64,000 nucleotides of DNA from Didymodactylos carnosus (taxonomy: Eukaryota > Rotifera > Eurotatoria > Philodinida > Philodinidae), in NCBI GenBank assembly GCA_905250885.1, contig CAJNOQ010000045.1, forward strand, positions 1 to 64,000, read 5' to 3'. The position numbers and the translations under genes are program-made. Positions 35,401 to 48,277 of the stretch are shown one piece after another. Below the pieces are notes generated by a model, which had not been told where the DNA came from, searched no databases, and worked only from the letters and a program-made list of their open reading frames with translations. How positions within the stretch are numbered: the first letter of the stretch is position 1; each line of letters starts with the position of its first letter.

Positions 35401-36148
35401 TGATTTTGCTGTTGACGATTGACAGCATTTAAAGCTAAAAGAAACAGAATAAAGAAACAGAATACAGATTGTAAGAAAAGAATAAGAATAATAGACAATC
35501 GAAGCCTGTATACCTTGCTGTTGCTGTTGTTGTTGTTGAAATTGTCGAATTAACAGTTGTTTAGAATAATTCTCAAACATTTTAGTATAATCCGACTAAA
35601 GGACACAATAATTAAATTCCCCCAGCTCTTCAAGGGTGACAAATCCGGATGTTCTATAGTGAGTCAGATGTTTTTTTCAAAATAAAATGGGGAATTTTTT
35701 TCAATACTGCAACAACAATAAAAACTGTTTTACTGGGTATTCATTTTACCACTTCGCTCTCTTTCCGAGTCGATAAGTCACAGACACTATAAATATTCAG
35801 ACAACATACAAGGGGATGGAAAAATAATAGTGAGGATGGAGGTCGGGACTCGTATCAGAAAAAAGCAGCTGAAATTTGCACATTTGCATCTTACGAACTT
35901 TGTTTCCTTTTGATTTATCAAATGCAGCTATTTCTAAACGTGTCCCTAATTCTGCACCAAATAGAGGTATTCTATAAACGGAAAGAATAGCAGTTGTGAT
36001 CGTTTCATTCTAATTTTTAGTTCTTTAACACATACGATTTTTGCAACATAAATTCGCGTTCTGCTGTTGTTACAATATTTTGAGACTGAAGTTGATATTG
36101 TTGTTGCAGTTGTGACTGCTGCTGTTGCTGAGATTCATCACTGTCCAT
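30885..36148 (-). CDS. MED15: Mediator subunit MED15 (ARC105)
   Basis: Exons: 36148-36036, 35971-35899, 35595-35514, 35434-34802, 32963-32751, 32680-32598, 32541-32315, 32259-32102, 32044-31934, 31877-31753, 31693-31440, 31384-31068, 30994-30885; 2,499 nt, 832 aa. The C-terminus matches the conserved MED15 end: LPVIPPLKFKISKYYPDD, then FYEKLSKIFIHHVFKLRPKHTVTDVLEIWVNY. Upstream lies the Mediator-association region (DDDLQFYCKYLNDGLVKL...YVTMVRNRVLQFL). The middle is Gln-rich, with a run of about 30 glutamines in exon 4 and more in exon 7. Exon 2 is joined with a GTTCGT donor, because the neighbouring GTAAGA site would break the frame. The first about 60 residues (MDSDESQ..., then IPLFGAELGTRLEIAAF) do not show me a clear KIX domain, the usual N-terminal activator-binding domain. 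Role: Mediator tail subunit that links activators to RNA polymerase II. The 1,838-nt intron 32964-34801 holds a long palindrome. Confidence 0.85.
33347..34405. repeat. 1.06-kb nearly perfect palindrome (foldback element) in a MED15 intron
   Basis: The left arm (33347-about 33837) begins GTCCGTTAAAAAAAGAAT and the right arm (about 33925-34405) ends with its inverse. Reading both arms base by base I find only one substitution and one length difference, both close to the outer ends, over roughly 480 bp; the loop is about 87 bp. No transposase frame and no clear target duplication. The inner part (from TCGACCACGCTGAATCTCG) is related to the palindrome at 60362-60866. Near identity of the arms means recent formation, ongoing arm-to-arm conversion, or an assembly fold. 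Confidence 0.9.
34827..34917 (-). repeat. CAG/CAA repeat encoding about 30 glutamines
   Basis: Mixed CAA and CAG codons on the minus strand inside MED15 exon 4. The mixture reduces slippage compared with a pure CAG tract. A shorter similar tract lies in exon 7 near 32370-32435. Confidence 0.9.
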
Positions 36149-37396
36149 TTTGTGTGTGTTCAGTTTAGTATGAAAAATGAAAATAAAGAGAAATCTAAAA
36201 AGAATAACATAATCCTGTATAGTGGAAAAAAAGCTTGATCTCTAATATTGCAATTTTTTATCGTATTCTATGTCATTTAGAAGTTTTCGACTTAGACCAA
36301 TGAAGAGAAACCAATTTCTAATGCCATGTGTGCAACATACGTTGTCAAATAAATGCATTCTGTGTGTCGATGTATAATAAAGAGAATTTTCCACAAACAA
36401 AAAGAAATAAGCAACAACAAAATCAAAAATAACAAACAACAATAAGCGAAAAGAAAAACGATGCACTAAACAAAAAAGAGGAAAAGATAATAGTAAAAGT
36501 GCAGGAATATAAAAAAAATCACTCTTTCATTTTCCTGCACTCTAGTGATCTTTATGTATTATTCCGCACAAACAACAAACTGTGTATATATACAAACGAT
36601 GAGATCGACAAGAAAAACAAAAATTTAAGTGAAAAGGAAGTAGAACACACACATAAAAAAATTTACAGAAAAATAAAGTTAATGCTTGTTTTTTTTGTCG
36701 ATAAAAACAAGAAAAACATTTTTATGATACGTCCCAGTAAAGAGAGAGGTTACGATTCTTTTTCCTGATACAACAATTAAACAAATTCGGCTCTTGTTGT
36801 TATTTGTCTATTTATGTTTCAATAAAATAACAATTAATGACTGAACTTTTGCATTCGATTATCATTTGTTTTTGTCCGAAAAATTAGAGCAAAGTTTGGT
36901 CCATCTACTCAAATCATTTTTGAACGCTAAATGATGCTTCAGCAACTTTTTTCTTTTCATCAGATTAATTGAGAAAGGATATTATTCTTTCTTATATACT
37001 GATTGACTTTCATTATAAAGATTTTCAAACGTATCTACCAATAAGATGAAGAAGACGGATGCAGATACTAAAAAAAATGCTCTAAAATTCAGTACAAAAA
37101 TCAAATTCCTGCCCAATTTAGAAATGAACTTCGAACAAGAAAAATCTGTTCTTCATTTCTAAATCACAAAAAATGATCAAAAAATTGGTAGCAACTTTGT
37201 TGCTATTAACTGACCCTAAAACATTCAACAGGTTGTTAATTAAAACTGTAAAGTAAAATGGGGCGAAATTCTAAAAAAGCATTATGGTTTCTCGCCTTTG
37301 CTGTAAAACAAAAGAAAACGATACAGCAAGAAAAACAACCTGAACAACACAGAAGACAATTAAATATGACCGGATGAAAATGTTAAAGTAGTAACC
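36149..37396. other. Intergenic region MED15 / TUT
   Basis: Upstream of MED15 and downstream of the TUT gene, both on the minus strand. AT-rich with short Lys/Asn-rich frames only; no element or RNA recognised. Confidence 0.5.
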
Positions 37397-40300
37397 CTAA
37401 GCTGACTGATTTACCACAGTGGTCTGATTTGAATCTGTCTGAATACGTCGGAAAATAGGACAGTTAACTCTGATATGTCCTGATTCATTACACTGGAAAC
37501 ATACACGTGGACTGTATTGTCTTTGAAACTGATGCCGTGTTGTCGGTTGTTGTGGATAATAACTGTTAAACATCTGTTGCTGCTGTTGAGCAAAATAATT
37601 TGGATTTGGTTGTTGTGGTCTGTGATGATTATTAGGAAATACATTTGGTGTCGATGTTTGTGAGTTCGAAAAATCGAAATTATTTTGATTCGACGATTGA
37701 TTGTTATACCTACGGAAAAAATAATAACTTAATATAACATAATTTGCTGATTAATTGCAGTAGTCATTTTCTGAAGATGAATCCTATGCGTATGCGATTC
37801 GAAAGATTAAACACTTGTTACATTTATGAATGAATATACCTGTAAATTTAATTAAAATACTTAAAGAAATTCTACCGGTATGAAGTAAAAAACTAGATAA
37901 CATTGTTCAGTACCAGAGAGTTTCAACACACAAGCTTTTAGATGAAACATCATTTAAGGATTGACCAAAAACAAATAGATGATCCGCTCTTTTAATCTGC
38001 GAACTATGATATTTATACCTCTGTTGATTTTCGAATGTTCGGGTTTGATATGGATATCCATTTGTCGTTGATCGTTGATATCCTGGCTGCGAATGATAGA
38101 ACAATTGTTGTTGTTGTTGATGATGAAATCCAGTTTGCATTTCTCCTTGCGTTTGTTGATATTGGGCCATTAGTGTTCGTGTTTGTTGTTTTTCTCTTTG
38201 TTGATCAGCTGCTAATGTGGCTATTTTTGGACATCTTTTACGAATATGATATGGGCCACGACACCATTCACAACGTTTTGGAGCATGAGCTGGACATAAT
38301 TCATCAATATTAAATAACAGAGGCTATGGAAACAATAAAATATTCGTTAAAATTAGATTAGCAATAAAGATAGACGGATTGAACTCTATCTTGCAGTGAG
38401 GATAAACAGAGAATCAAAATCACGGAGTAACGTACCTCCAAATCAGCAAATGTTGCATTTGAAATGTCTAATTGTGGTTCCAAAGCAAATGCTTTTCGTG
38501 CACGAATTAAAACACGACGAATTAATGCCCAATCTGAAACAATAAAAATATTGGTTAAATACTACTTTCTTATTTCAATAATAAGAAAGCGTACTTTTAA
38601 CAGATAAACCGGCAGCCAGATTATGTGATAATTCAAATGGATCTTCAACAGCTAATGTCGGTCGAAACCATCCTTTATCCCATCTTGTAAGCGGTTCTGA
38701 TTTTCTTATCGACACAATGTGTTCTTCATAATTAAATGTTTCCGTGTAATATCGTAAAAATTCAATCCATAATGCGCCTACAGATAAAAGATTTTCCGAT
38801 CTGTCCTTCCAAACTTTGGACTAAAAATAATAAAATAAAATAAGCAAATAAATACAAAAAAGTCTTCGTTTTCACCTACCTATATAAAAATGAAAAGTAT
38901 ATCAATGATGCAGACATCAATAATTTGGCGAGTAGCACAAAACGAAACATTAGTGAGGATGAAGAAAAGGCCACTCCTGGATTATAGCAGATTTTCTGGA
39001 GACGAATGGTACTTATTCTTTTAGGGCTTTAGTACGTGAGTAATAACAAGCAAATGTATTCTATGAGAGATTTATTCATGAAAAAGGCTGCTTTAAAGTA
39101 TTTTCTTTATGCAAGTGTGAATTTTTTGCTGATAATATCTTATTTTCATATTCAATCGGAGTGCCAGCTTTTGAAGAAAGAGCGAAAGGACTTTTATTAT
39201 CATACCAAATTCTCCATATCTTCATAAAAGTACACATTCCACTTTCCACATTTTTTATATGTATCTGACGATTTAGCATTATCATTTTTACATAGCTAAA
39301 AACGAATATAGAGAAGTTTTGGTTTGCTGCAATTTAAAAACAACAGTAAAATATCTTACTAGTTGTAAAACGGGTAGTACAGGTGGCGTTGTTTGCTGAA
39401 GAAAATGTATAACCATTATAATATAAGCATAACTTGAAAGTGTACCACGAGAAGCATCACCAATCTCACATTTCTTAATAAAAATAATCACGTGAAAGAG
39501 TAGCAATGAACATGTATTGCATTTCTACTTACTTTGGCTAAAAACTTGAGCATATAGCCCAATTGAGCTACTCTTGGATCGATCAATGTATAAGTGTTTA
39601 ATAACCGTGTATTTTCAATCGCCTAAACGGGAAAAGATCCAAAAACAAAAGATTAGAATCACAAAAAAATTTTCACTTGTTACTACTTGCCAATCTATTG
39701 TGTAAGCTAATATCAATATCGATGTCTGTTTGATGTTTTGAACGTATAATGGGTACTTTGGCATGTAAAACGGGCAATACATCATAAAACTGCTCACATG
39801 AACGTACTATACGCAATAGTTTTTGCATTATACGAATAGATTGTTCTTCCTGTGAAACAAAAAGTAGAGACATAAGTTCAAAGAAGAAGGGAATTTTCTC
39901 TGTTTAAAGCGATCGACGAAAGTCATAGATCAAAGACAACTTGATAATATCCTAGATGATCAAATATAATATTTACTTTAATAACTGCTTAACTTACATC
40001 GTCCTCTGCCACATCTTTGAATGTTACACAAATATCCAGATCGCTACGCTTAAAACCGAATCCGTTATAAAACGATCCAAATGCATGCAGTTCACAATCG
40101 GAATATTCTTTTCTGAATAATTTTCTTAAAAGTTCCAGAATTTTTTTACGCAATTCAATATCGCTGTCCATCGGTTTACAATTAGCTAAAATGAAGTCGA
40201 GTGTTTTACTTTTTTGGATATGAAATTCTACAAGTTTCTACGACTATTTTACTTGTTATGTCAACACATATCGAGGATAATTTATTCAACCAGGCATCAC

Positions 40301-43300
40301 TCAATTGAGGAATTTCTACTAAATCAGGAATATTTAATTCAGGGCATTCAGATTTTATATGACCAACACTATTACATGTTGTACAAACATAAGGTGCTCC
40401 CTAGAACATACAATTAAGATCGTTCTGTTTTTCAGCTATGTATAATTAACTCACTTGTTCTGCACCGAAATTTTCTGCCTGAAAATCATAAAAATATTCT
40501 GAATTTGTTGTTGTTAACGTTATTTGCTCATCACTGAATTTTGATGGTGATGATAATGCTGATGGTATGTGGTCTAGAGGTGACGATGGTTTAGTAGGTA
40601 ATTGATTAGTTGTTGATGCTAAAACCGTCACTTGCGTTGACGTAGATGACTCTGATGAGGATGTTGCAGATGGCAATTCATTCCTTATATCAGTTTCACT
40701 AATTGGGGATGAGTTTGTTTCAGTTGCGGATTGTGGTTTATCTTTAATCAACGAGTTAAATGTTTCTTTAACAATTTCATTCAAAACTCTACCTAAAAAC
40801 AAAAAAGCACTGGTACTCTACACAACAAAGTAACGTGTCGTCAAAATAAGAACATAATTCACACCAGTGGTAGCATATTGCGATGTAAAATCCAAAAAAA
40901 GGTGCACAGAAGTATAACAGTCGTTTTATATAAGCGACGATTAAATTACGTAGAACATTGCTCCAACGTATGCCACAGTACTCGTTCAAAACAGTCATAG
41001 AAAAAACATAGACATGTCTGAGTAAAATGGCGTTTTCGATTTGAAAAAATATTGTTGGATTGCTGAGAAACGAACATTTTAAATTTAAATTTACTTTTAA
41101 AAAGTGCGACATTTCTCATATTGACAACATTATGTTACTCACATCCACTCTGGACTCATACTGTATCGAAACGAGATATTTTCATAAAACTTTGAAAATG
41201 CTATTAGATAGAGAACCTCGAATACTTCAACATTTAAACGTGTGAGCTTCTAACTCGCTTTTGATAAAAGAAAAACTGCATCAGAAGTAGCAATTGTACA
41301 TGAAAATGTCATTTTTCAAAATTGATTTTCTCCCACTATACAAGACGAATTTCCGAAATATTTGGAGCATAAGTAGTTCCAACCTTGATCTATCCACTAG
41401 ATGGAAAAATTTCGATGGGAAACATAATAGTCACCCACAGGAACATTAGGGGCTTTCAGGGAGCTTAAGATTACCCAGTCGTCACGTATATGAAATGGCT
41501 GTTAAGTAATTATATATTAGAAGCATACGTGAGTAGAGCAAGTCAATTTTTCACTGATATCATAGCTAACTATGATGACTTGTTTACCTTGTCGTTCATA
41601 TTCTCTCTGTAAAAGTCGCTTTTGTTTCTTATTTAATTGTGCTAATAAATAATCTATATTTTTACTTTCAACACTGTCGGCATCTTGTTCACTAGTTTTT
41701 TTATTCTCATTTTCTTGACCACTTCTCGTACTCGCACTACTCATATCATTCGCTTTCTCCAAAACGATTTTTCGTTCTGATTCGTTAGTCGTAACATTAG
41801 ACAAAATCATTTTATTTTCATTATCACCGTCGCCAATATTATTAGTAGCTAAATCCAAACCTTCTTTATCATCAGGTTTGATTCCATTTTGTTCATCATT
41901 TTCCTCATTAATCGAAGAAAAAGTGTCCAATGGCGGTGTTTCAGGTGGGCATTGAACGAATTGTGATGGGTCATCTTCATTGACTGATGGTAACTGTAAT
42001 AAACCATCATGACTAAAAGATAGAAAGTAAAAACACAAATCATTAGCATATCGAGAAAACTGAAAGCTTACATTCACAATATTTACAAATATACAGTCAA
42101 TCATGGTGATTATAAAGAAAAACTAATTTTGAACACTTCATACAGGTGCAGAGTAAACCTGGCGATTTTTATACAAAACTAATTTTGTTTATCAAGAGAG
42201 AAAAACGAAAAAGGTCTTATGAAACACTGTAGGCTATTTCAAAACAGAAAGATGTCGATGCACGCACTTAAACAAGAAACAAATCTTAAAACAGATCAAA
42301 AATCTATAAGATTTTGTTGTGTGAACTCACAGTCAACAAAACGCTCATCCGTCAAACTTCTTTCCGCGGAAGATGATTAAAACCATCGGCTTACATATCG
42401 TTTTGTTCAGTTTCTTCTCCAAATGTTTCGATTCCGATTCCATTTTCTTCATCATCTTCTTTGATATGTAATTCTTCTAGCGGTACTTGTATTTCATCTT
42501 CTTGATCATTTTCATCCATTTGTTCGTAATCATGTTCAGTATCATGACGAAATGCTTCTTCGACTTCTTCGGTTACTTCGTTTCCCCACTCTGTATTCGT
42601 TCCACCATTACCATTCGATTTTTTCTTATGTAATTTTAATTGTGGTTCAGGAGGCGATTGTTTGGTGAATAAACGTATGTAATAGTCTTTCACTCGTGCT
42701 TGACGAATTGTCTGATCACGACAAACAGATGGAGGTAAATTTTTCGCAAATATTTTAAATGATGATTGTAATAAATTTTTCGGCTCGATTGTTGGTATAT
42801 CATCGTTGTCGACAATGATAAAATCATCTGTAGAGTTATCATCTACATTACTACTGTCTGATTTTTGTTTTTTAATCACTTGTTTACGGCCAAAATAGAG
42901 TAATGCTGAACGAAGACACGAACGAAAATATTCCAGAGAACGTGCAGCTTGCATTGTTTGACATAAGCTACGTTTGACATCAGTTGGATCTAAATGAAAT
43001 GGAGAAAAACAAAACATTTTCAGATTATATGCACGGATGTTTGATAAGCTTGCGTACATGTATACACCATGTGGATCTTTTGACATTAGGGACAAGCTAT
43101 CTCTAAAACTATAGTGACTACCATTTTAACATTGAGACAACTATCATACCTTCGACAAGTAATTTTCGACTATGCCAGTTTTTTTCAGTTTTCAATACGG
43201 GCATTTTTGTTTGTATTGATACGACAAATTGTTTTGTTGAAAACACTTGTAAATAGTAAGATAAAAATTGTAAAAATAATTCTTCCACAGATGTCTTGTT

Positions 43301-45319
43301 TTTCGACTTCCATTTTTGAGATTTCTCCTTAAAAAAGAAATAAAAACAAAAAAAATTGTGTAAATCACTAAAAAATATTATAGCCATACTTACATAGTCA
43401 TTACATGCTTTGAAAAATTCGTTATGTTGCTGTTCATTTAATGTAACTGGTACATTATCAATTCCATACATCTAAGATAACAAAACTTATTATATTTACT
43501 AAGAAAAGCCTCAATTTAGCAGAAGCATACATGTTCATGTAAAACAGGTAATATTGGCGGTTCTATCTGTTGTAGAAAATGTATAGCCATTATATGATAA
43601 ACAATTGGATGCAATGTACCACGTTCCGTATCATCAATATTACATACCTGGAAGAATATATCGATTTACAGTTTAAGAAGTAATTGTAAGATACAACGAA
43701 TCACAAAAGACTAAGAAAAAATTCAGATATGAATGCTCAATTGGAAGAATAGGTCAGGTCAACATATGTTCATCATAAATTACAAATAAATGTATACAAA
43801 CTAATTCACATAAATAAGTTAGCTTTTCAAGAGAATCATTTTCATCTAGTCCAAGTCCATTCAATAGTAACATTAACAGTTTCTCATACAAAATAGTTCA
43901 AATATTCGACTTTTCTCGAGAACTGTATTTAGTTGTCGTCCAATTATACTCGAATTAATTGTTTCAAAGAAATGTTTTCTGCTTACAATTGCTTAGTTCC
44001 CATTCGAAAAATTGATTTATACTAAAGAAATTAATTGTTACATATGATATCACAGATAGTGATATGATGATTCCAAATAATCATTTTTTCTTTACATACT
44101 CTTGCTAGATATCTGATTAATCTCATTAATTTTAATGTACGTGGATCAAATTTTGTATAAAGACGAATTAATTTTGATAAATGTATTCCACGTGTATAAC
44201 CTGACGTTAAACGAGCACGAATTGAAGGATCGCCTTTTGTACTCATAATAATGCATGACGGTTTATGATCTGGATCAATTTTAGCTCCGTCACAATATTC
44301 TTGAAAAGATTAAAAACAAAAATAAAGATTATACATTTCTCTCTTGTATTAAACTACATTTAAATAATAATTACCGGCCTGTTGAACAATTTCTAATAGT
44401 TCTTTCAATGTGTCATATTGTAATGTTTCGTTAAACTTCACGTCAATATCAATGATACCTACTCGTTCAAAACAACATTCAAAATAGACACTACCATATA
44501 TCGAAATTTGACAGTCTAGAACAAGAATAAATTATAGATGTACATAAAACGGTGACACATCATTCCAATAAGTTTTACAAAAGACATTATTATGACAATC
44601 TATAAAGTCAAATTATATCAATGTTATACCTGATCGTTTTTGTTGTATTGATTTTTTTATACTTTCAAATAAATATTTTCGTTTTAGAATACTGTTACCA
44701 GACAAAAATTTTTCATTAATTGTTTTGTTAAAACATATTTCTAATGCTTGTAATTGTTCACTAGATGGACGTGCAATAGCGATAATATTTGTACTATTGT
44801 CAAAATTCTAAATAAATTAAATATACCAAAAATTATTAAATCATAACAATCCTCAAAATTTCAAAGTAAACACTTACTTTCGATGATGAATTATCCATTT
44901 TATCATCGAAATCGTTAGATTGAGATTTACGATGGCCTAAAAGATACCAAGATCAAAATTTAGAATATCGAGAGAGTTTTTCATCAGAACTCAAATTACA
45001 GATAGCAAATTAAAATTTCTCTGCCTATGTTACCTTGTTGTCTACCATTTCGTCGTTTTTTGTTTCTTCTGTCAAATGGTTTTGCATCTAATAATGCCAG
45101 TGGCGTCAGGGACTCTAACAAAGGTTTAATCACTGGTTTTTCTTGTGATTGCTGTTTATGAGAAAATGGTGGTGAAGAAAATGACGACAGATAACCACCA
45201 AAACGAGATGCAGATTGGTTATTAGTATTTGAATAACTCATGTTTTTCCTGTTCTGGAAATTGGTTTTTCTTGGTGACTTTGCCGGATGTGGAAATCGAG
45301 GTGTTTGGTCTTCATTCAT
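37397..45319 (-). CDS. Terminal uridylyltransferase, TUT4/TUT7 (ZCCHC11/ZCCHC6) type
   Basis: Exons: 45319-45034, 44936-44878, 44807-44630, 44515-44375, 44299-44100, 43647-43531, 43471-43394, 43327-43150, 43100-43068, 42989-42395, 42012-41588, 40792-40455, 40400-40253, 40185-39998, 39849-39691, 39622-39533, 39473-39360, 39295-39206, 38820-38595, 38533-38436, 38323-38019, 37709-37397; 4,359 nt, 1,452 aa. The first nucleotidyltransferase module (about 160-470) has GSVYFECC...IDIDV, but the region of the third carboxylate reads SGYTRGIHLSKL, so it is probably inactive, as in the Lin28-interacting module. A long acidic linker follows, then a zinc knuckle (CTTCNSVGHIKSEC, about 882). The catalytic module has FGSFYNGFGFKRSDLDIC (Asp about 974 and 976), a third Asp near 1034 in DIDISLHN, and the PAP-associated AVEDPFELSHNLAAGLS. 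Two more knuckles follow (CEWCRGPYHIRKRC; CFQCNESGHIRVNC near the end). Role: adds uridines to RNA 3' ends (mRNA decay, pre-let-7). The intron after 39691 is of the GC-AG class. Confidence 0.92.
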
Positions 45320-47838
45320 TTTTGTATGTGACGTTATTGACAAAAAAGAAACTGAGAACAAAAATCTACAAATAAAAAAGATTATTTTCTCATCACGAGG
45401 CTTAGAAATCATTCAACCGTATTAATCATCGGTAATCAATTGTGAATGAAAGTAGTAATTTGTTAATTTTAAGTCAATTAGTATGGCTTAAACAACTACT
45501 TAGAAAAACCTGATATTTGACAACCCATTGTCCAAATACCTTAATTTCTAAAATATTACTGACGCTGTATTTTGCGCTACACTACCATTTGTTCGGCGGT
45601 TAGATACGCTCATAATTAGTAACAACGAATTATAGTCAATTTTGCGTTACTTCCAATAACGTCTCAAAAAACACAATATTTCATAAAAAGTTTGGCTTTG
45701 ACTGAAATTTTTGTTGGATTAATGTATTTTTAATGATCTCCTCGATTATTCTCCATTCTTAGTCTAGTTGATATGAGATATAGAAAGTTTAATTCTTACA
45801 TCATTAAAGAAAAGTCAAGGTATGACTAAAATAAAACATGACAAAGTAGTAAAAATCCATTCAAGAAAAAAAAATTTTGTATATAGATCCGCATAATCGT
45901 AATATTATTACAAAATTTTCATCGTCAGATTTCAACAGAATATGTAGCCAAATTAACGTTTTATGTTTAATACACGTCATATTTATTTATTTTTGTCGTT
46001 CTTACTTATTTCCATCAGAAGAAGAAAAAAAAAGTCGACATCTATCATAAGTACACACACGTTTTATAGAAAACTGTCTGACCTTATCTAGTATACTAAA
46101 AGATAACATTTATTGAAAACTAACCCAACGTCAAGAACTATATTTAGTGTTGTTACTAAATTATTTGAATAATTGATCCTATCTACCTATCACAATTACG
46201 AAAAGGAACAGGTAACAAATTGCCCATATACAAAAATGTATATATAGTCTTAGGAAGAAGAAAATCGAAAGTAATTTCGACTAAACTATGTAATAGAAAG
46301 GTGATAAGAAGAAAAAAAAGAGTGAGGGAATATCACCACTGTTAAATCATCGATGTGAACGTACAGAAAGAAAGTCACAAAACAGAATATATATAAAATA
46401 ATTTTAAAAAAAATTATGTTAGAAGATTTGAATGTTCTCTCATCCCATTACAGACGAAAGTTTAAAATAAAATTGTTCACTACGAGTCATTATGACATGA
46501 GTAGAATGTTCATGTCATTATAACAATATATAACATGACTTGAAGAAACTAATCGTCAAAATGTCAACAAATTGTGAAATGTATACTTAGTTTAAGTGAT
46601 AACTATACAAAAATACAAGAATGAGTATCAACATGTTCATCAACTATATAAAGAAAAAACAATAGTAAAAGAAAAACAACTTGTGCAAACGGCATTTTTA
46701 GTATGAGTGAAATATTCTAAATATAAAAGATTCTATTTCTATACATAAAACAGTTTTAAACTATTCGCATTACATTTAAAAATACCTGTTAACAATAGAT
46801 TTGTCCTTAAATAAGCAATGAAATGTTAAGCACTCCTGCGTACATGTTAGATGTACGCGTAAAATAGATGTACTAGACTTAGAATTTCGGAGATAAAATA
46901 AAATTGACAAACTTATTTTACTAATCAAATCCAAAATAGCAAGAATAATTAATACTTTACACTTAGACACGACTGCTGTGCCCTGCCTATTGACTTCAAA
47001 AGATTTGTGTGTAAATGAAAAGAAAAAAAAAACAAAATGAAACAAATGCCTATTTCACTGTCAAAAAAACTTTTTTAAACAAACAAAAAAAGCAAATACT
47101 TCAACAAATTTTAAAAGACAAGTCATTAGTTGGCTGATCGAAAAAATGGTATTGTAGTAGCTTCTAATAAAGTATTTCCTCGAAAATAATAAACTTAGTT
47201 TTTAAAAAACTATCAAACACTTTGTTTATTTTGCTAAAAAGCACTGACGTCCGCGATATTAAAGACGAAGTAATTCGAGCATTTGCGATCTATCTTCTCT
47301 TAGTGAGAGAAGTCTAGAACTGCAAAGTAAACGAAGCTTCCGATTATTTTTGTTTATAATTTCAAAATCTTGAAAATAAAAGAAATCTCACAAAAACACA
47401 ACTTGAGGAAAATTCAAAGAGCAGAACTATAATCCGCATTCATTTAAATAACTGCTACATAACAAGAATTGTAGAATTTCTCAAAAGCAAACGACAAAAT
47501 ATCTTGTATTATCTTGTGGAAAAGTTTTGCAAACTGCAAAAAGTTTTCAAAAATTTCCCAACAGAAAAAATGTGAAATTTTTCCACATAGGAATATTTAA
47601 GGAATTTCCGAATAATAAGTAATAAACTGGTAAAAACCTTTCTAAATTTCAAATGTAGGAATTTTCCAACACTTTAAACTGTTTGTGGAGAATTTTCAAA
47701 CTCACAGGCGGATGATTCTATACCTTTGATTATTATCCTTAAAAAAAAGGTGTTTCTACTTCTAATCTTCCTATAGAAAAGTCAGAGAAACTACTCCCTG
47801 GAGCAGAAACATTTGCAGTTACAAACAATAATAATAAT
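45320..47838. other. Non-coding region upstream of the TUT gene
   Basis: Promoter side of the TUT gene, then about 2.4 kb of AT-rich sequence with no coding pattern on either strand. A direct ATGACATGAGTAGAATGTTCATGTCATTAT-like near-palindrome lies around 46492-46520. No RNA gene recognised. Confidence 0.45.
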
Positions 47839-47871
47839 CATGGGCGTAGCGACCGCGGAGGGGGGGGGGGN

Positions 47872-47904
<33 letters not shown>

Positions 47905-47979
47905 ACCACCAACAAAACCCCCCCCCCCCCCCCCCCCCCCGCGGGGGGGGGGGGCCCCCGCCCTGGCTACGGCTCTGAT
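47839..47979. mobile_element. Short inverted-repeat element with G/C homopolymer core and an assembly N
   Basis: The left end GGGCGTAGCGACC and the inverted right end CAGAGCCGTAGCCAGG are alike. The sequence is flanked by ATAATAAT on both sides (target duplication or chance, as the flank is a TAA-type run). The inside is long G and C runs with one N at 47871, that is, a hairpin the assembler could not resolve. The terminus CAGAGNCNTAGCCAG is shared with the element at 58645-59072. True interior length and sequence are unknown. Confidence 0.55.
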
Positions 47980-48277
47980 AATAATGGCAATGGGAAATAG
48001 GGATATAACACAATCAGTACAAGATTTTAAAATCCTGAAAAAATTGTCGCTTTCGTACACAAGCACTACAGCTCTGTATTTTAAGACTAAGACTGTTTTA
48101 TTCGTGAAAAGTGAGTCATCAAAGGTCACCGACCTGTAATAGCAATGACTCAAGCTGAACAACATCAAAAGAGTAATAAAAAAGAACAAAATAAAGAAGA
48201 CAACTAAGGTTAGAACCAGAAGTAGTGAAAAAAATAAGCAAAAAAGAACAAATATAAATTCTTAACTGACAAACGTT

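Noticed and set aside
47813-48189. Long open frames on both strands with poly-Pro and poly-Gly
   Set aside because: Created by G/C homopolymers and an N within an inverted-repeat element; assembly artefact, not genes.
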